NCBI GenBank assembly: GCA_041654355.1
Contig: JBAZDQ010000011.1
Coordinates: 1 to 53,847, forward strand
Source of the DNA: DMER64 sp041654355
GTDB taxonomy: Bacteria; Bacteroidota; Bacteroidia; Bacteroidales; UBA932
Direction: 5' to 3'
Length of the DNA stretch: 53,847 bases
Shown here: positions 8,107-16,815 of the stretch, one piece after another
Layout of the letters: every line of letters begins with the position of its first letter
Numbering within the stretch: position 1 is the first letter of the stretch
Program-made: the position numbers and the translations under genes
The notes under the pieces: generated by a model
Seen by the model: only the letters and a program-made list of their open reading frames with translations
Told to the model about the DNA's origin: nothing
Databases searched by the model: none

Positions 8107-8907
8107 TTAAATTTCCGGGATCCAGACCAGAAGTCTGAGTGGTGACCCGCTTCCTCCTTTTATCTTCATGGGGGCTGCTACCACGTAAAAATTACGTGGG
8201 GGGATAAGCTCCATGCGGGCAATGTTTTCATAAGCCGTAACGTCGTTACTGAAGAGGATACGGTGTGTCATAAACTCTGTTGACTGCCCCCTGTCAATAC
8301 TGGGGGTATCCAGGCCGAAAGCCTTAATGTTTCTTTCCCTGACAAGCCATTCTGCCGCTTCAGGATCTAAACCCGGGAAATGCAGTTCAGCCACTCCTTC
8401 GGGACCTTGTTTCAATGTTCCCGTATATTTCAGGGGATCTCCCCAAAATTGCCCATACCCGGTGCGCACTAATACAATGGTTCTGTCGGGGATTCTCCCG
8501 TGAAGTTGTTCCCAATCTTTAAAATCCTCTATACAGATAAGGTAATCACGTTCATTGAGCGCTTTTTGGGATACATCCACACATACTCCTTCTCCTGTAA
8601 ATTCTTCCGGGAGTATTTGTTCAATGGATCTGCCGTTTTCGGCAAAATGCAATGGTGCATCAAAATGTGTGCCTCCGTGTTCTTCGGCTGCATAGAAGAA
8701 AGAAGAATAAAAATACCCCTTTTCATTGATCCCGTAAAATACGGTATCGTGACTGAAAGTAATGTTGGTAGGCCAGTATGTGGTGCTTTCTTCAAAATCC
8801 CAGGTCAGATCTACCCACGATCCCTTATCCCACGGAATGTCAGAGCTGCGGTTGGTGTTACAACCGGCAATCATACATAATGTAATAAAAATGAGAATGT
8901 TTTTCAT
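8107..8907 (-). CDS. Cyclase/kynurenine-formamidase-like metal hydrolase, lipoprotein
   Basis: I start this gene at 8907, not further upstream, because MKNILIFITLCMIAGC then forms a lipoprotein signal with lipobox IAGC and gives 266 residues. The motif HGGTHFDAPLHF is the metal-binding HxGTHxDxPxHF signature of the cyclase/KynB family. Late residues GLDTPSIDRG and PMKIKGGSGSP also fit. Members hydrolyse amide, ester or lactone-like substrates. This one would be attached to the envelope, so a role on external substrates is likely but not specified. It is transcribed convergently to the peroxidase gene; its upstream region is shared with the MBL/esterase gene. Confidence 0.82.
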   Translation of the reverse strand: MKNILIFITLCMIAGCNTNRSSDIPWDKGSWVDLTWDFEESTTYWPTNITFSHDTVFYGINEKGYFYSSFFYAAEEHGGTHFDAPLHFAENGRSIEQILPEEFTGEGVCVDVSQKALNERDYLICIEDFKDWEQLHGRIPDRTIVLVRTGYGQFWGDPLKYTGTLKQGPEGVAELHFPGLDPEAAEWLVRERNIKAFGLDTPSIDRGQSTEFMTHRILFSNDVTAYENIARMELIPPRNFYVVAAPMKIKGGSGSPLRLLVWIPEI

Positions 8908-8992
8908 AACGGGTGATTTACTGAAGTTCAAATATAACATAAATGTGAACTCGTTTTTATTCAGAATATTGCTATTTATGCAATCAAAAAGT

Positions 8993-9000
8993 TACTTTTG
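8993..9000 (+). promoter_or_regulatory. Promoter of the MBL/esterase gene (-7 TACTTTTG)
   Basis: TACTTTTG matches TAnnTTTG. A TTG at 8969-8971 sits 21 nt upstream, and the ATG at 9029 is 28 nt downstream. It lies in the 121-bp divergent gap 8908-9028. Confidence 0.6.
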
Positions 9001-9028
9001 CTGATTCAGAACCAAACTCAACAAATCT

Positions 9029-10891
9029 ATGACAAGGTTTTTTTTAATGCTTGTATTGGTTTTAGGGAATCTTTCCTTAAACAATGCATTTGGACAAGAG
9101 GCCGGACAACAGGTGTCGGGACCTTATACAATCACCCGTATCGCTGATGGTGTGTATAACATACAGGATGCCAACAGCCAAAATCCTCCCGGAGTACATA
9201 CAGGGAAAGAAGGAAAAGTGTCAGGAATGAATAATTGTTCGGACATATACCTGATCCTTGGAACAAAAAAAGCCTTACTCATAGATCTTTCCAACAAGAT
9301 CGATTGGTACGATGATCCTGACGGCTGGCTGCGGAATATTATTTTCCAAAAGACAGGGAACAGAAAGTTAATCATAACAGCAACCCATAACCACGGTGAT
9401 CACCTGGGCATGCTGCCTGCATTTGTGAATGACCCTGACGTTGAATTCTGGGTTCCTATGGAAGACTTTTCGCCTGACGGGGATCTGTTTCCTGCAGACA
9501 GGACTGTGTATTTCAGTAAAGGAGCCTCTCTGGATCTGGGAAAACAAAGAATTGTTGAAACATTTCTGTTGCCGGGTCATACGCCGGGTTCCACGCTTTT
9601 CATCCTGAAAAATGAAAATCTTGTGTTTTCGGGTGATGCCCTGGGGTCGGGAGGAGGTCTGTGGCTCTTTGATTATGATAGTTTTGACAGGTTCTACAGG
9701 GGCTTCCTGTCTTTTACCGAATACATCCGGGATGATGGAAATAATTTATCAGTAGAAAAGTTGACATTATGGGGAGGGCATTCCTGGCAAAAAGGATCTT
9801 TGCACAAATTGGGAAAAGAATACCTGGATCATATGGAAATACTCTTGGAACAAATAGTTGCCGGGGTGGCAGAAAGTACACCTTACAGTACTTTCATACC
9901 TTCTCTGAATACAAATTTCAGGTATAAAACGGCAGTTATAACATGGAACAGGGAATCCGCCGTCCGGTATGTAGAAGAAAAACGTTTCCCTCCCGAAAAT
10001 GATTTTACCGGTAAAGGACCTACACATAACGGTGACAACATGGAACTGCTCCGTTTGCTGGACCATTATACTTTTTCAGAAAATGATCCGCAGGTAGGAG
10101 ATATGCAATATTACCTTTATGATCCGGTTGCACACGGAGCCGATCCCGGGAAAGAGTATCCCTTAATAGTGGTATTTCACGGAGCGGCCAACGGAATGGA
10201 AGGTGTAATGTGTGCTGCTTATACGGATTTTGTGGTATATGCGGGCAGTGAATACCAGGACAAATTGGGCGGAGCGTACATACTCTTTCCCAAAGCCAAC
10301 GAGTATTTAGACACAACTGCAGGTGATCAGCAATTGCCCAAAGGTACCTGGATGACAAAAGATGAAAAAACCGGGACATCTGTATACATACCCACTGTTG
10401 AATCTTTGATAAAGGAGGTGATAAATCAGCACAAGATAGATCCGGATAAGGTAATTGTTGGCGGCACTTCGGCAGGCGGGTATATGACATGGCGTTTTAT
10501 GGCGGCTTGTCCCGAATTGTTGCGGGGTGCCTTCCTGGTTGCTCCTGCCGACAATCCTTCTTTGGAAGAACTGAAAATGTATGAACAAAAAGGAATGCAT
10601 ATATGGGTCATACATGGAAGGAAAGATGAAATATGCCCCTATGATATTTTTACCGGCCCCGTCAGAGCGCAGCTGGAACAGACGCCCAATGTGCGGGTTA
10701 CAGTCCTTGAAAACGTACGTTACGGGGATGGGGGGATCGTCCGTATGGAAGTAAGAGGCAGTGAAATGGGACAACACCTGCCCATTTTCTGTGTAGGTGC
10801 CAATATGATCTATGATGATGGGTCACCTTATGATCCGCGCTTCCACGATGGATTTACAGGATGGTTAAAAACAGTTTTCAGTAATGATTAG
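9029..10891 (+). CDS. Metallo-beta-lactamase-fold hydrolase fused to an alpha/beta-hydrolase esterase
   Basis: The 620-residue secreted protein (signal MTRFFLMLVLVLGNLSLNNAFGQ) joins two hydrolase folds. Residues about 30-290 are a metallo-beta-lactamase domain with HNHGDH (His120-His125), LLPGHTPGSTLFIL and FSGDALGSGGG. Residues about 350-620 are an esterase/PHB-depolymerase-like alpha/beta hydrolase with nucleophile elbow GTSAGG (Ser481), VIHGRKDEICPYD, and a late His in GQHLPIF. It overlaps the following HAD gene by 8 bp. The pair of catalytic sites suggests sequential cleavage of a substrate with two hydrolysable bonds, but the substrate is not evident. A frameshift artefact is unlikely, because the frame is continuous and both motif sets are intact. 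Confidence 0.82.
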   Translation: MTRFFLMLVLVLGNLSLNNAFGQEAGQQVSGPYTITRIADGVYNIQDANSQNPPGVHTGKEGKVSGMNNCSDIYLILGTKKALLIDLSNKIDWYDDPDGWLRNIIFQKTGNRKLIITATHNHGDHLGMLPAFVNDPDVEFWVPMEDFSPDGDLFPADRTVYFSKGASLDLGKQRIVETFLLPGHTPGSTLFILKNENLVFSGDALGSGGGLWLFDYDSFDRFYRGFLSFTEYIRDDGNNLSVEKLTLWGGHSWQKGSLHKLGKEYLDHMEILLEQIVAGVAESTPYSTFIPSLNTNFRYKTAVITWNRESAVRYVEEKRFPPENDFTGKGPTHNGDNMELLRLLDHYTFSENDPQVGDMQYYLYDPVAHGADPGKEYPLIVVFHGAANGMEGVMCAAYTDFVVYAGSEYQDKLGGAYILFPKANEYLDTTAGDQQLPKGTWMTKDEKTGTSVYIPTVESLIKEVINQHKIDPDKVIVGGTSAGGYMTWRFMAACPELLRGAFLVAPADNPSLEELKMYEQKGMHIWVIHGRKDEICPYDIFTGPVRAQLEQTPNVRVTVLENVRYGDGGIVRMEVRGSEMGQHLPIFCVGANMIYDDGSPYDPRFHDGFTGWLKTVFSND

Positions 10892-11531
10892 AACCATACT
10901 TTTTGACTTGGGCGGTGTGATTATAAATATTGACCGGGATTGTTCTGTGGAAGCATTTCAAAAACTGGGTCTGAAAGATGCATCTTCTTACCTGGATTGT
11001 TACAAACAAAAGGGATTTTTCCTGGAGTTGGAAGACGGACGTATTGATGCCAAAGGTTTTTGTTCAGAATTAAGCCGTTTGTGCGGAAAGACCATAACCT
11101 GTGAGCAAGCTTCGCAGGCATGGTTGTCCATCATTAAGGATGTTCCTGTGGAACGGCTTTCTTTCCTGGAATCTTTGAGAAAACACTACCGGATTTGCCT
11201 GTTGAGTAATACAAATCCTTTTATAATGGACTGGGCTGCCAATCCGGATTTTTACGGAACCGGACGCTCGTTGGAAACGTATTTTGATCATCTTTTTTTG
11301 TCTTACAAAATGCGTTGTGTGAAACCCGATGCTGAACTATTCATAAAAGTCCTCGATATACTGGATGAACATCCCGGTGAGATCCTGTTCATTGACGACG
11401 GGAAGGCTAATATTGAAGCCGGAAAACAGCTGGGCATGTTAACGTATATGCCCGTTAACGGGACAAACTGGATCCCTGATGTTCAGAAAATCCTGGCAAA
11501 TTCTGTCACAAGTCTGAACAGATCCGAATAA
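10884..11531 (+). CDS. HAD superfamily (IA-type, YihX-like) phosphatase
   Basis: The 215-residue HAD hydrolase has motif I FDLGGVIINID (nucleophile Asp8), motif II LLSNTNPF, motif III KPDAELF and motif IV FIDDGKANIEAGK. The DLGGV form with Gly two residues after the nucleophile is typical of YihX-like sugar phosphatases. It is likely cytoplasmic and acts on a small phosphorylated metabolite that cannot be named. It overlaps the MBL/esterase gene by 8 bp (same operon). Its last 49 bp run into the 3' end of the convergent M28 peptidase gene. Confidence 0.85.
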   Translation: MIRTILFDLGGVIINIDRDCSVEAFQKLGLKDASSYLDCYKQKGFFLELEDGRIDAKGFCSELSRLCGKTITCEQASQAWLSIIKDVPVERLSFLESLRKHYRICLLSNTNPFIMDWAANPDFYGTGRSLETYFDHLFLSYKMRCVKPDAELFIKVLDILDEHPGEILFIDDGKANIEAGKQLGMLTYMPVNGTNWIPDVQKILANSVTSLNRSE

Positions 11532-12760
11532 CGGTTGGTATATATGTGACTGTAGTCATCCAGGGGCGTGTGATAGACAGAGTAAGCATCTCCGTCAACC
11601 ATGATATACAGGGCAGGAACATTCCGGATGGCAAAAGGGTAATGGTCACTGTCGTTGGATAGCGGATGCTGTTCTATAGTTCCGAAAAGGTTAAGCCGTT
11701 CATTTATCTCCTTGAATTTTTCAAGGGAAGCTTCTCCTTCCGGTCCCGTTTCTACAAACAGACGATCTCCGTTATCAGCTACCATGTCAAGGTCGATTAC
11801 CTGCAATGTCCTTTCCAAAGGGATGATGGGGTTTTCTGTATAATAGGTTGACCCCAGCAGGTTGTTTTCTTCGGCAGCTACAGCAATAAAAATGTACGTC
11901 AGATCCGGTCTGTTTTCAGGCAATGCATAATAATTTGCCAGTGTCAGGAGAAAAGCCGTTCCGGAGGCATTGTCATGGGCTCCGGGATAAAAAACGTCTT
12001 TGCCGAAATGCCCCAGGTGATCGTAGTGAGCTATGAAAACAATACAGGAATCCTTACGGTCGCTGCCCGGAAGAAGGGCAATTACATTAGAAGAAGTATG
12101 GTCTTTAATCCATTGACTTTCAAAACGTACAGTTATTTCCCGGGCGTTTTCCGAGAATTCTGGACTTACCCAGATAACGGGGACCGGTTGCATTTTACCA
12201 CTGCGGGATTTGAAAAAAGTCGGTTGGCCGTCACGTATCATGATCAATCCGGCCAGCGGTTTAGTGTACAGAACTTCAGGGGCTATTCCCAGGTATTTGT
12301 ACACCAGGTCAAATTGCAAGACTACGTATGAATTTTTGAATTTCCCGGTTTCAAGCAATGGCAATAAGCGTTCCGGGTCATGGTCTTCCTCTGTTATATA
12401 TGCCAAAGTGTAGGAGCCGTTCTGTGAAGGAGAGAATTCACGGACAATAAAATCTGTGCCGGGTATCATTTCAATGCCGTCAACGCTCATTTCCATTTTT
12501 TTGTGGAAAACGTTCACCCCGTATGTAAACGGTTGCAGGTACCCGTCTGGCAGGGCCGGCTCAATACCTTCAATTTTTTTAAATTGCCGGACCAGGAACC
12601 TTGCCGCTTTTTTATCGCCGTTTTTGTAGTCGGAACGGCCTTCGTATCTTTCAGAGGATAATTCCCGGATGACACTCCTAAAGTATACAGGGTCCTGTGC
12701 CATTAAGAAACTGCCGGTCAAAAGCAGCAGTGTGGTTATGCCAATTATTCTATGTTTCAT
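11483..12760 (-). CDS. M28-family metallopeptidase, exported
   Basis: I place the start at 12760, giving 425 residues, because MKHRIIGITTLLLLTGSFLMAQ is a clean signal peptide; longer upstream extensions of the frame have no coding character. The zinc-ligand motifs of M28 aminopeptidases are present: FIAHYDHLG, GAHDNASG and AVAAEENNLLGS, followed by VIDLDMVA and DSDHYPF. Family members remove N-terminal residues from peptides in the periplasm or outside the cell. A PA-like insertion may occupy residues about 100-230. It is monocistronic and starts five bases after a -7 box, so the mRNA may lack a leader. Its promoter overlaps that of the divergent HAD gene. Confidence 0.85.
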   Translation of the reverse strand: MKHRIIGITTLLLLTGSFLMAQDPVYFRSVIRELSSERYEGRSDYKNGDKKAARFLVRQFKKIEGIEPALPDGYLQPFTYGVNVFHKKMEMSVDGIEMIPGTDFIVREFSPSQNGSYTLAYITEEDHDPERLLPLLETGKFKNSYVVLQFDLVYKYLGIAPEVLYTKPLAGLIMIRDGQPTFFKSRSGKMQPVPVIWVSPEFSENAREITVRFESQWIKDHTSSNVIALLPGSDRKDSCIVFIAHYDHLGHFGKDVFYPGAHDNASGTAFLLTLANYYALPENRPDLTYIFIAVAAEENNLLGSTYYTENPIIPLERTLQVIDLDMVADNGDRLFVETGPEGEASLEKFKEINERLNLFGTIEQHPLSNDSDHYPFAIRNVPALYIMVDGDAYSVYHTPLDDYSHIYTNRYSDLFRLVTEFARIF

Positions 12761-12765
12761 GGAAA

Positions 12766-12781
12766 CAAAGATATATCTTTG
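12766..12781. promoter_or_regulatory. Perfectly palindromic divergent promoter (two overlapping -7 boxes)
   Basis: CAAAGATATATCTTTG is a perfect 16-bp palindrome that contains TATCTTTG on each strand, back to back. The minus-strand box lies 5 nt from the M28 peptidase ATG; the plus-strand box lies 10 nt from the HAD ATG. The whole gap between the two start codons is 31 bp, so no other promoter fits. Confidence 0.7.
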
Positions 12782-12791
12782 CGGCTTATTT

Positions 12792-13589
12792 ATGATACAT
12801 TCCATCTTTTTTGACATTGACGGCACCCTGGTCAGCTTCAAAACGCATTCAGTTACTCCACAGGCAGCAAAGGCAATCAAAGCGTGCCAGGATAAAGGCA
12901 TTAAAGTTTTTTTATGCACAGGAAGGCCAAAAGTTCTGGTTCAGGATTTTACGCATCCCCAAATGGGCAACATTCATTTTGACGGCATTGTGGCACAAAA
13001 CGGCTGTTATTGTGCGGATGGAGATGGAACGGTGATATTTCAGAGAAATATTGACAGCAAAGATATCCGGGCACTTGTACATTCTCTGGAAGAATACCAA
13101 CCGTTCCCCGTTTCACTAATGACGCAGAACAAGGTCTATATCAATTTTATCAACCATGACGTTGAAAATCTGGCTGAGTTTCTTGGAGTCGATCTTCCAA
13201 TAGTCCGCCCATTGCATACTGTAGACGAAGATGTTATGCAGGTAAACATTTATGGTGATGTGCTTCTGGAAGAGAAGCTCATGAAAGAGGTCTTCACCAA
13301 TTGTGAATCCAGCCGGTGGCATCCTCATTTTGCCGATGTGACGCCTAAAGGAAACAGTAAAAAATCGGGAATTGAAAAGATCCTGAAGCATTTTAACCTG
13401 CACAGGGATGGAACCATGGCTTTCGGAGACGGAGGGAATGACATTTCCATGCTGGAATACGTACAGGTGGGAGTGGCCATGGGAAACTCTGATGACCCCA
13501 AAGTATTTGCCGCTGCTTCACACGTTGCTCCTTCCGTAGATGATGAGGGCATTGCAAGGTTTTTACACTCCTTTTTTCTACATTTGTGA
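12792..13589 (+). CDS. Cof-type HAD phosphatase
   Basis: The ATG at 12792 gives 265 residues beginning MIHSIFFDIDGTLVSF, which is HAD motif I with both Asp residues. The C2-type cap lies in the middle, and motif IV is FGDGGNDISMLEYV followed by VGVAMGNSDDPKVFAAASHV, typical of Cof/YidA sugar- or flavin-phosphate phosphatases. A longer upstream reading of this frame would overlap the divergent peptidase and lacks support. The -7 box TATCTTTG ends 10 nt before the ATG, so any leader would be only a few bases. It is followed after 2 nt by the GH26 gene. Confidence 0.87.
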   Translation: MIHSIFFDIDGTLVSFKTHSVTPQAAKAIKACQDKGIKVFLCTGRPKVLVQDFTHPQMGNIHFDGIVAQNGCYCADGDGTVIFQRNIDSKDIRALVHSLEEYQPFPVSLMTQNKVYINFINHDVENLAEFLGVDLPIVRPLHTVDEDVMQVNIYGDVLLEEKLMKEVFTNCESSRWHPHFADVTPKGNSKKSGIEKILKHFNLHRDGTMAFGDGGNDISMLEYVQVGVAMGNSDDPKVFAAASHVAPSVDDEGIARFLHSFFLHL

Positions 13590-13591
13590 CT

Positions 13592-14662
13592 ATGAAACGA
13601 TTGGCTTTGATTGTACTGGCGATCGCAGCGTTCGCCTGTACAGAAAAACAAGTCCGGACCATATCTCCGGAGGCAGATACTGTTATAGACCGGCTGCAAC
13701 AGGCTGCCGGTGAAAATCAATTCTTTTTTGGACAGGAAGATTATCCGTTTTACGGTTACTCCTGGGAATACGAAGAAGGCCGTGGAGATGTGAAAGAAGT
13801 ATGCGGCAGTCATCCGGCCGTATTGGGGTGTGACCTGGGACATATTGAGCTGGGAGATGATAAAAACCTGGACGGAGTTCCTTTTGACGTAATGCGGCAG
13901 GCCATTAAGGATCATTACCTTGCAGGAGGCATTGTGACCATCAGCTGGCACATGCGTAACCCCGTAACATCTTCCGACGCCTGGGATACATCAGTTAACA
14001 CGGTAGTGGCTTCTGTGCTGGAAGGAGGTTCACACCATGAAATGTTCCTGGGCTGGCTTGAAAAAGCTGCCCTTTTCCTGGAATCACTTACCCTGGATGA
14101 CGGGACAAAAATCCCTGTAATCTTCCGCCCCTGGCATGAACATACCGGATCCTGGTTCTGGTGGGGAAGAAAAATCTGTTCAACCGGGGAATACGTCTCT
14201 TTGTGGAAAATGACTGTCGATTATATGAGAAACCGGGGTTTGGATAACCTGATAATGGCCTATTCTCCCAATTACGGGGGCTTGACCGAACAGGTCTATA
14301 TGGAAAGGTATCCGGGTGATGATTATGTAGATATTCTGGGTCTGGATGCATACGGAGACGGATCGGAATTTTTGGAAGTGTTGCGTAACGAGCTGACTAT
14401 GGTCTCACGCCTTGGCAAGCAGCATAACAAGCTGATAGCATTAACGGAATGCGGTATGGGAGGATTGGGCAATCCTCAGTGGTTTACACAAATCATACTT
14501 CAGGCTGCCGAGGATGTTCCCATTACCTATTTATTGGTATGGCGTAATGCTCCTGAATATAAAATGCCCAACCACATCTTTGCACCATATCCGGGACACC
14601 CGTCCGTGGATGATTTTATTAAATTTTATCAGGATCCGAGGACGCTTTTCATAAATGATTGA
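13592..14662 (+). CDS. GH26 beta-mannanase-like glycoside hydrolase, lipoprotein
   Basis: The 356-residue protein starts at ATG 13592 (a GTG six bases earlier is less likely) with a lipoprotein signal ending AFAC. It has the GH26 hallmarks: FGQEDYPFYGYSW near the start, the acid/base motif RPWHEHTGSWFWWG (Glu183) and the nucleophile motif ALTECGMG (Glu286). GH26 enzymes mostly cleave beta-1,4-mannans. The lipid anchor and absence of nearby mannan genes suggest a peripheral or lone activity. It is co-transcribed with the Cof-type HAD gene and the DUF5020 gene, both within a few bases. Confidence 0.85.
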   Translation: MKRLALIVLAIAAFACTEKQVRTISPEADTVIDRLQQAAGENQFFFGQEDYPFYGYSWEYEEGRGDVKEVCGSHPAVLGCDLGHIELGDDKNLDGVPFDVMRQAIKDHYLAGGIVTISWHMRNPVTSSDAWDTSVNTVVASVLEGGSHHEMFLGWLEKAALFLESLTLDDGTKIPVIFRPWHEHTGSWFWWGRKICSTGEYVSLWKMTVDYMRNRGLDNLIMAYSPNYGGLTEQVYMERYPGDDYVDILGLDAYGDGSEFLEVLRNELTMVSRLGKQHNKLIALTECGMGGLGNPQWFTQIILQAAEDVPITYLLVWRNAPEYKMPNHIFAPYPGHPSVDDFIKFYQDPRTLFIND

Positions 14663-14673
14663 CAAAGCATAAC

Positions 14674-15366
14674 ATGCGAAAAATAATTATCCTGTTTACT
14701 ATTCTGGCTATTGCCGGAATACAGGGAGCATCGGCCCAGAATCTGCAAATACATTATAAAACGGGACAATGGCTTTATCCGGATTCACTTGGCAGTGATG
14801 CCCGCATCCTTAGTACGGCCGAAATGTTTCACATTGATGCCTGGGGAGACACCTTTTTCTTTATAGATATGACCTATACGCCGCAGGGAGTCAATTACGC
14901 TTATTGGGAAATCGCACGTAATCTTAGATTCTGGGACGTTCCGGTTGCTTTACACCTGGAATACAATGGCGGTTTATTGGGAAAGATATTATTCAATAAC
15001 GCTTATATGGCAGGAGTGAGTTATGCTTTTGCCTCCCGGGACGGCACAAAAAACATTTCAGTAGCACTGATGTACAAATACATTCAGGGGCTTCCCAAAC
15101 CGTCCAATTACCAGTTTACAACTGTCTGGGGAATGGATTTTGCCGGAGGAAAATGTACTTTTGCCGGATTCCTGGATTTCTGGAGGCAGTCAGGGACCTT
15201 TGTTTTGCTCTCGCAACCGCAGTTTTGGGTCAACCTGAATGCATTCAAGGGTGTCAACGATAATTTTGGGCTGAGTCTGGGTACGGAAATAGAATTAAGC
15301 AGCAACCTGTTTTACCGCGGATTCTATGTGGTGCCTACGATTGCTGCAAAATGGACATTTAGATAA
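14674..15366 (+). CDS. DUF5020-family outer-membrane beta-barrel (Tsx-like)
   Basis: The 230-residue protein starts at ATG 14674 with signal peptide MRKIIILFTILAIAGIQGASAQ. The remainder is built of alternating aromatic strands (FFFIDMTYTPQGVNYAYWEI, FVLLSQPQFWVNL) and ends with strand KWTFR, as expected for a small outer-membrane barrel. It fits DUF5020, which resembles the nucleoside channel Tsx. Substrate is unknown; its position after GH26 might suggest sugar uptake, but this is only context. The next gene is convergent, 10 bp away, with no clear terminator between. Confidence 0.72.
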   Translation: MRKIIILFTILAIAGIQGASAQNLQIHYKTGQWLYPDSLGSDARILSTAEMFHIDAWGDTFFFIDMTYTPQGVNYAYWEIARNLRFWDVPVALHLEYNGGLLGKILFNNAYMAGVSYAFASRDGTKNISVALMYKYIQGLPKPSNYQFTTVWGMDFAGGKCTFAGFLDFWRQSGTFVLLSQPQFWVNLNAFKGVNDNFGLSLGTEIELSSNLFYRGFYVVPTIAAKWTFR

Positions 15367-15376
15367 GGGAAATATG

Positions 15377-16765
15377 TTATTGCATTACTTCCCGGATCTC
15401 TTCAACAGTAACAGGTAGCCGTTTGCTGCCCAGTAATCTGTAACCGTCGTTTGTGATTAGCACATCGTCTTCTATGCGGATCCCTCCGAAATCGTAAAGG
15501 GGTTCGCATTTTTCAAAATTAATGTAAGCCGAGTTGTGGCCTTCTGCCTTCCACATTTCCAAAAGAGTGGGTATTACGTAAAAACCGGGCTCAACCGTCA
15601 TCACATTTCCCGGTTCCAGGATGCGGGCCATGCGTAATGATTTGAAGCCAAACTGGGGACTGCGGGAAACGGTGTTGTCGTAACCGACAAATTGTTCTCC
15701 CAGATCTTCCATATCGTGCACGTCAAGTCCCATATTGTGTCCAAGACCGGTAGGCCAGAATGCAGCGTGTGCTCCTGCCGCAACCGCCTGGGCAGTGTCT
15801 CCTTTCATCAGGCCCAATTGTTTTAGTCCGTCGGTAATAATATGTGCCGAGGCAAGGTGTACGTCTTTAAAAGACACTCCCGGGGCACACATCTGTATGC
15901 AATGGTTGTTCGCTTCCAGTACCAGGTTGTACAAATCTTTTTGAATTCCTGAAAACTCACCTCCAACAGGAATGGTACGGGTAAAATCGCTGGCATAGTG
16001 ACTTGGCAGTTCTGCCCCGGCATCCATCAGCAATAACCGGCCTTTTGTCAGAACCTGATGGTGTGAATGCCCGTGCATGACTTCTCCGTTTTGGGTAAGA
16101 ATGATGGGGAAAGACGGCATGTAACCCCCGCTTACGGCAATTCCTTCCATAATACCGGCCAGTTCCTGTTCTACCATTCCCGGTTTGGCCATGTTCATTG
16201 CCGTATAATGCATGGCATAGCCCAGATCACAGGCCCGGTCAATCTGTGCGATTTCCTCGGGTTGTTTGATCATGCGCATACTTACAATGGCACGGATCAG
16301 GGATTCAGAGGCTGCTTCTTTCTGCTGACAGGGATGAACTTCCAGCATATCCATTAATTCAATCATATTGTCACCTCTGTAAGGTGGCAGAAAATGGACA
16401 AAACGTCCTTTCTTTTTTTCGCCCGATACATAAGCCGAAAGTGAACCGCGAGGTTTGGTCTCTCTCACTCCGATCCTTTCTGCTTTTTCCTGCATTCCGG
16501 GAAGCGGACCGGTCCACACTACGTCATCCAGGCTGACATCGTCAGCAAACAGGAATTCTTGACCTGTTTCAAAATCTATAACAGCGGCCAGATCGGGTTC
16601 GTCCAGCCCAAAATAATACAAGAAATTGCTGTCCTGGCGGAAATGATAGGTGTTTCCCGTATAATTACAAGGAGCTTCGTGATTGCCCATAAAAAGGCCG
16701 ATCCCTTTGTTCAATTTTGTCTTTAATGCCTCCCGGCGTTGTTTGTAAATATCGGTTGAAAACAT
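15377..16765 (-). CDS. pepP: Xaa-Pro aminopeptidase (aminopeptidase P, M24B)
   Basis: The 462-residue enzyme has an N-terminal aminopeptidase-P domain (MFSTDIYKQRREALKTKLNK, DSNFLYYFGLDEPD) and a C-terminal pita-bread domain. The five metal ligands lie in LLMDAGAELPSHYASDFTRT (two Asp), GLGHNMGLDVHD (His), MTVEPGFYVIP (Glu) and GGIRIEDDVLIT (Glu). It removes N-terminal residues before proline in the cytoplasm. It is transcribed alone from a -7 box TATCTTTG on the minus strand (16783-16790), divergent from ygiQ. Confidence 0.93.
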   Translation of the reverse strand: MFSTDIYKQRREALKTKLNKGIGLFMGNHEAPCNYTGNTYHFRQDSNFLYYFGLDEPDLAAVIDFETGQEFLFADDVSLDDVVWTGPLPGMQEKAERIGVRETKPRGSLSAYVSGEKKKGRFVHFLPPYRGDNMIELMDMLEVHPCQQKEAASESLIRAIVSMRMIKQPEEIAQIDRACDLGYAMHYTAMNMAKPGMVEQELAGIMEGIAVSGGYMPSFPIILTQNGEVMHGHSHHQVLTKGRLLLMDAGAELPSHYASDFTRTIPVGGEFSGIQKDLYNLVLEANNHCIQMCAPGVSFKDVHLASAHIITDGLKQLGLMKGDTAQAVAAGAHAAFWPTGLGHNMGLDVHDMEDLGEQFVGYDNTVSRSPQFGFKSLRMARILEPGNVMTVEPGFYVIPTLLEMWKAEGHNSAYINFEKCEPLYDFGGIRIEDDVLITNDGYRLLGSKRLPVTVEEIREVMQ

Positions 16766-16782
16766 AGTACGTTATTTTTTCT

Positions 16783-16790
16783 CAAAGATA
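16783..16790 (-). promoter_or_regulatory. Promoter of pepP (-7 TATCTTTG)
   Basis: The minus-strand box TATCTTTG lies 17 nt from the pepP ATG at 16765. It is 13 bp from the plus-strand -7 box of ygiQ, so the two divergent promoters lie close together. Confidence 0.6.
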
Positions 16791-16803
16791 GCAAAAACTC
16801 ACG

Positions 16804-16811
16804 TACCTTTG
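16804..16811 (+). promoter_or_regulatory. Promoter of ygiQ (-7 TACCTTTG), 4 nt before the ATG
   Basis: TACCTTTG is followed by only CGGT before the ATG at 16816. If transcription starts at the usual distance from the -7 box, the mRNA begins at or next to the start codon. No -33 TTTG is evident at 19-21 nt. Confidence 0.55.
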
Positions 16812-16815
16812 CGGT

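Noticed and set aside
12761..12919. N-terminal extension of the M28 peptidase
   Set aside because: It would overlap the divergent HAD gene and hide a clear signal peptide that starts at 12760.
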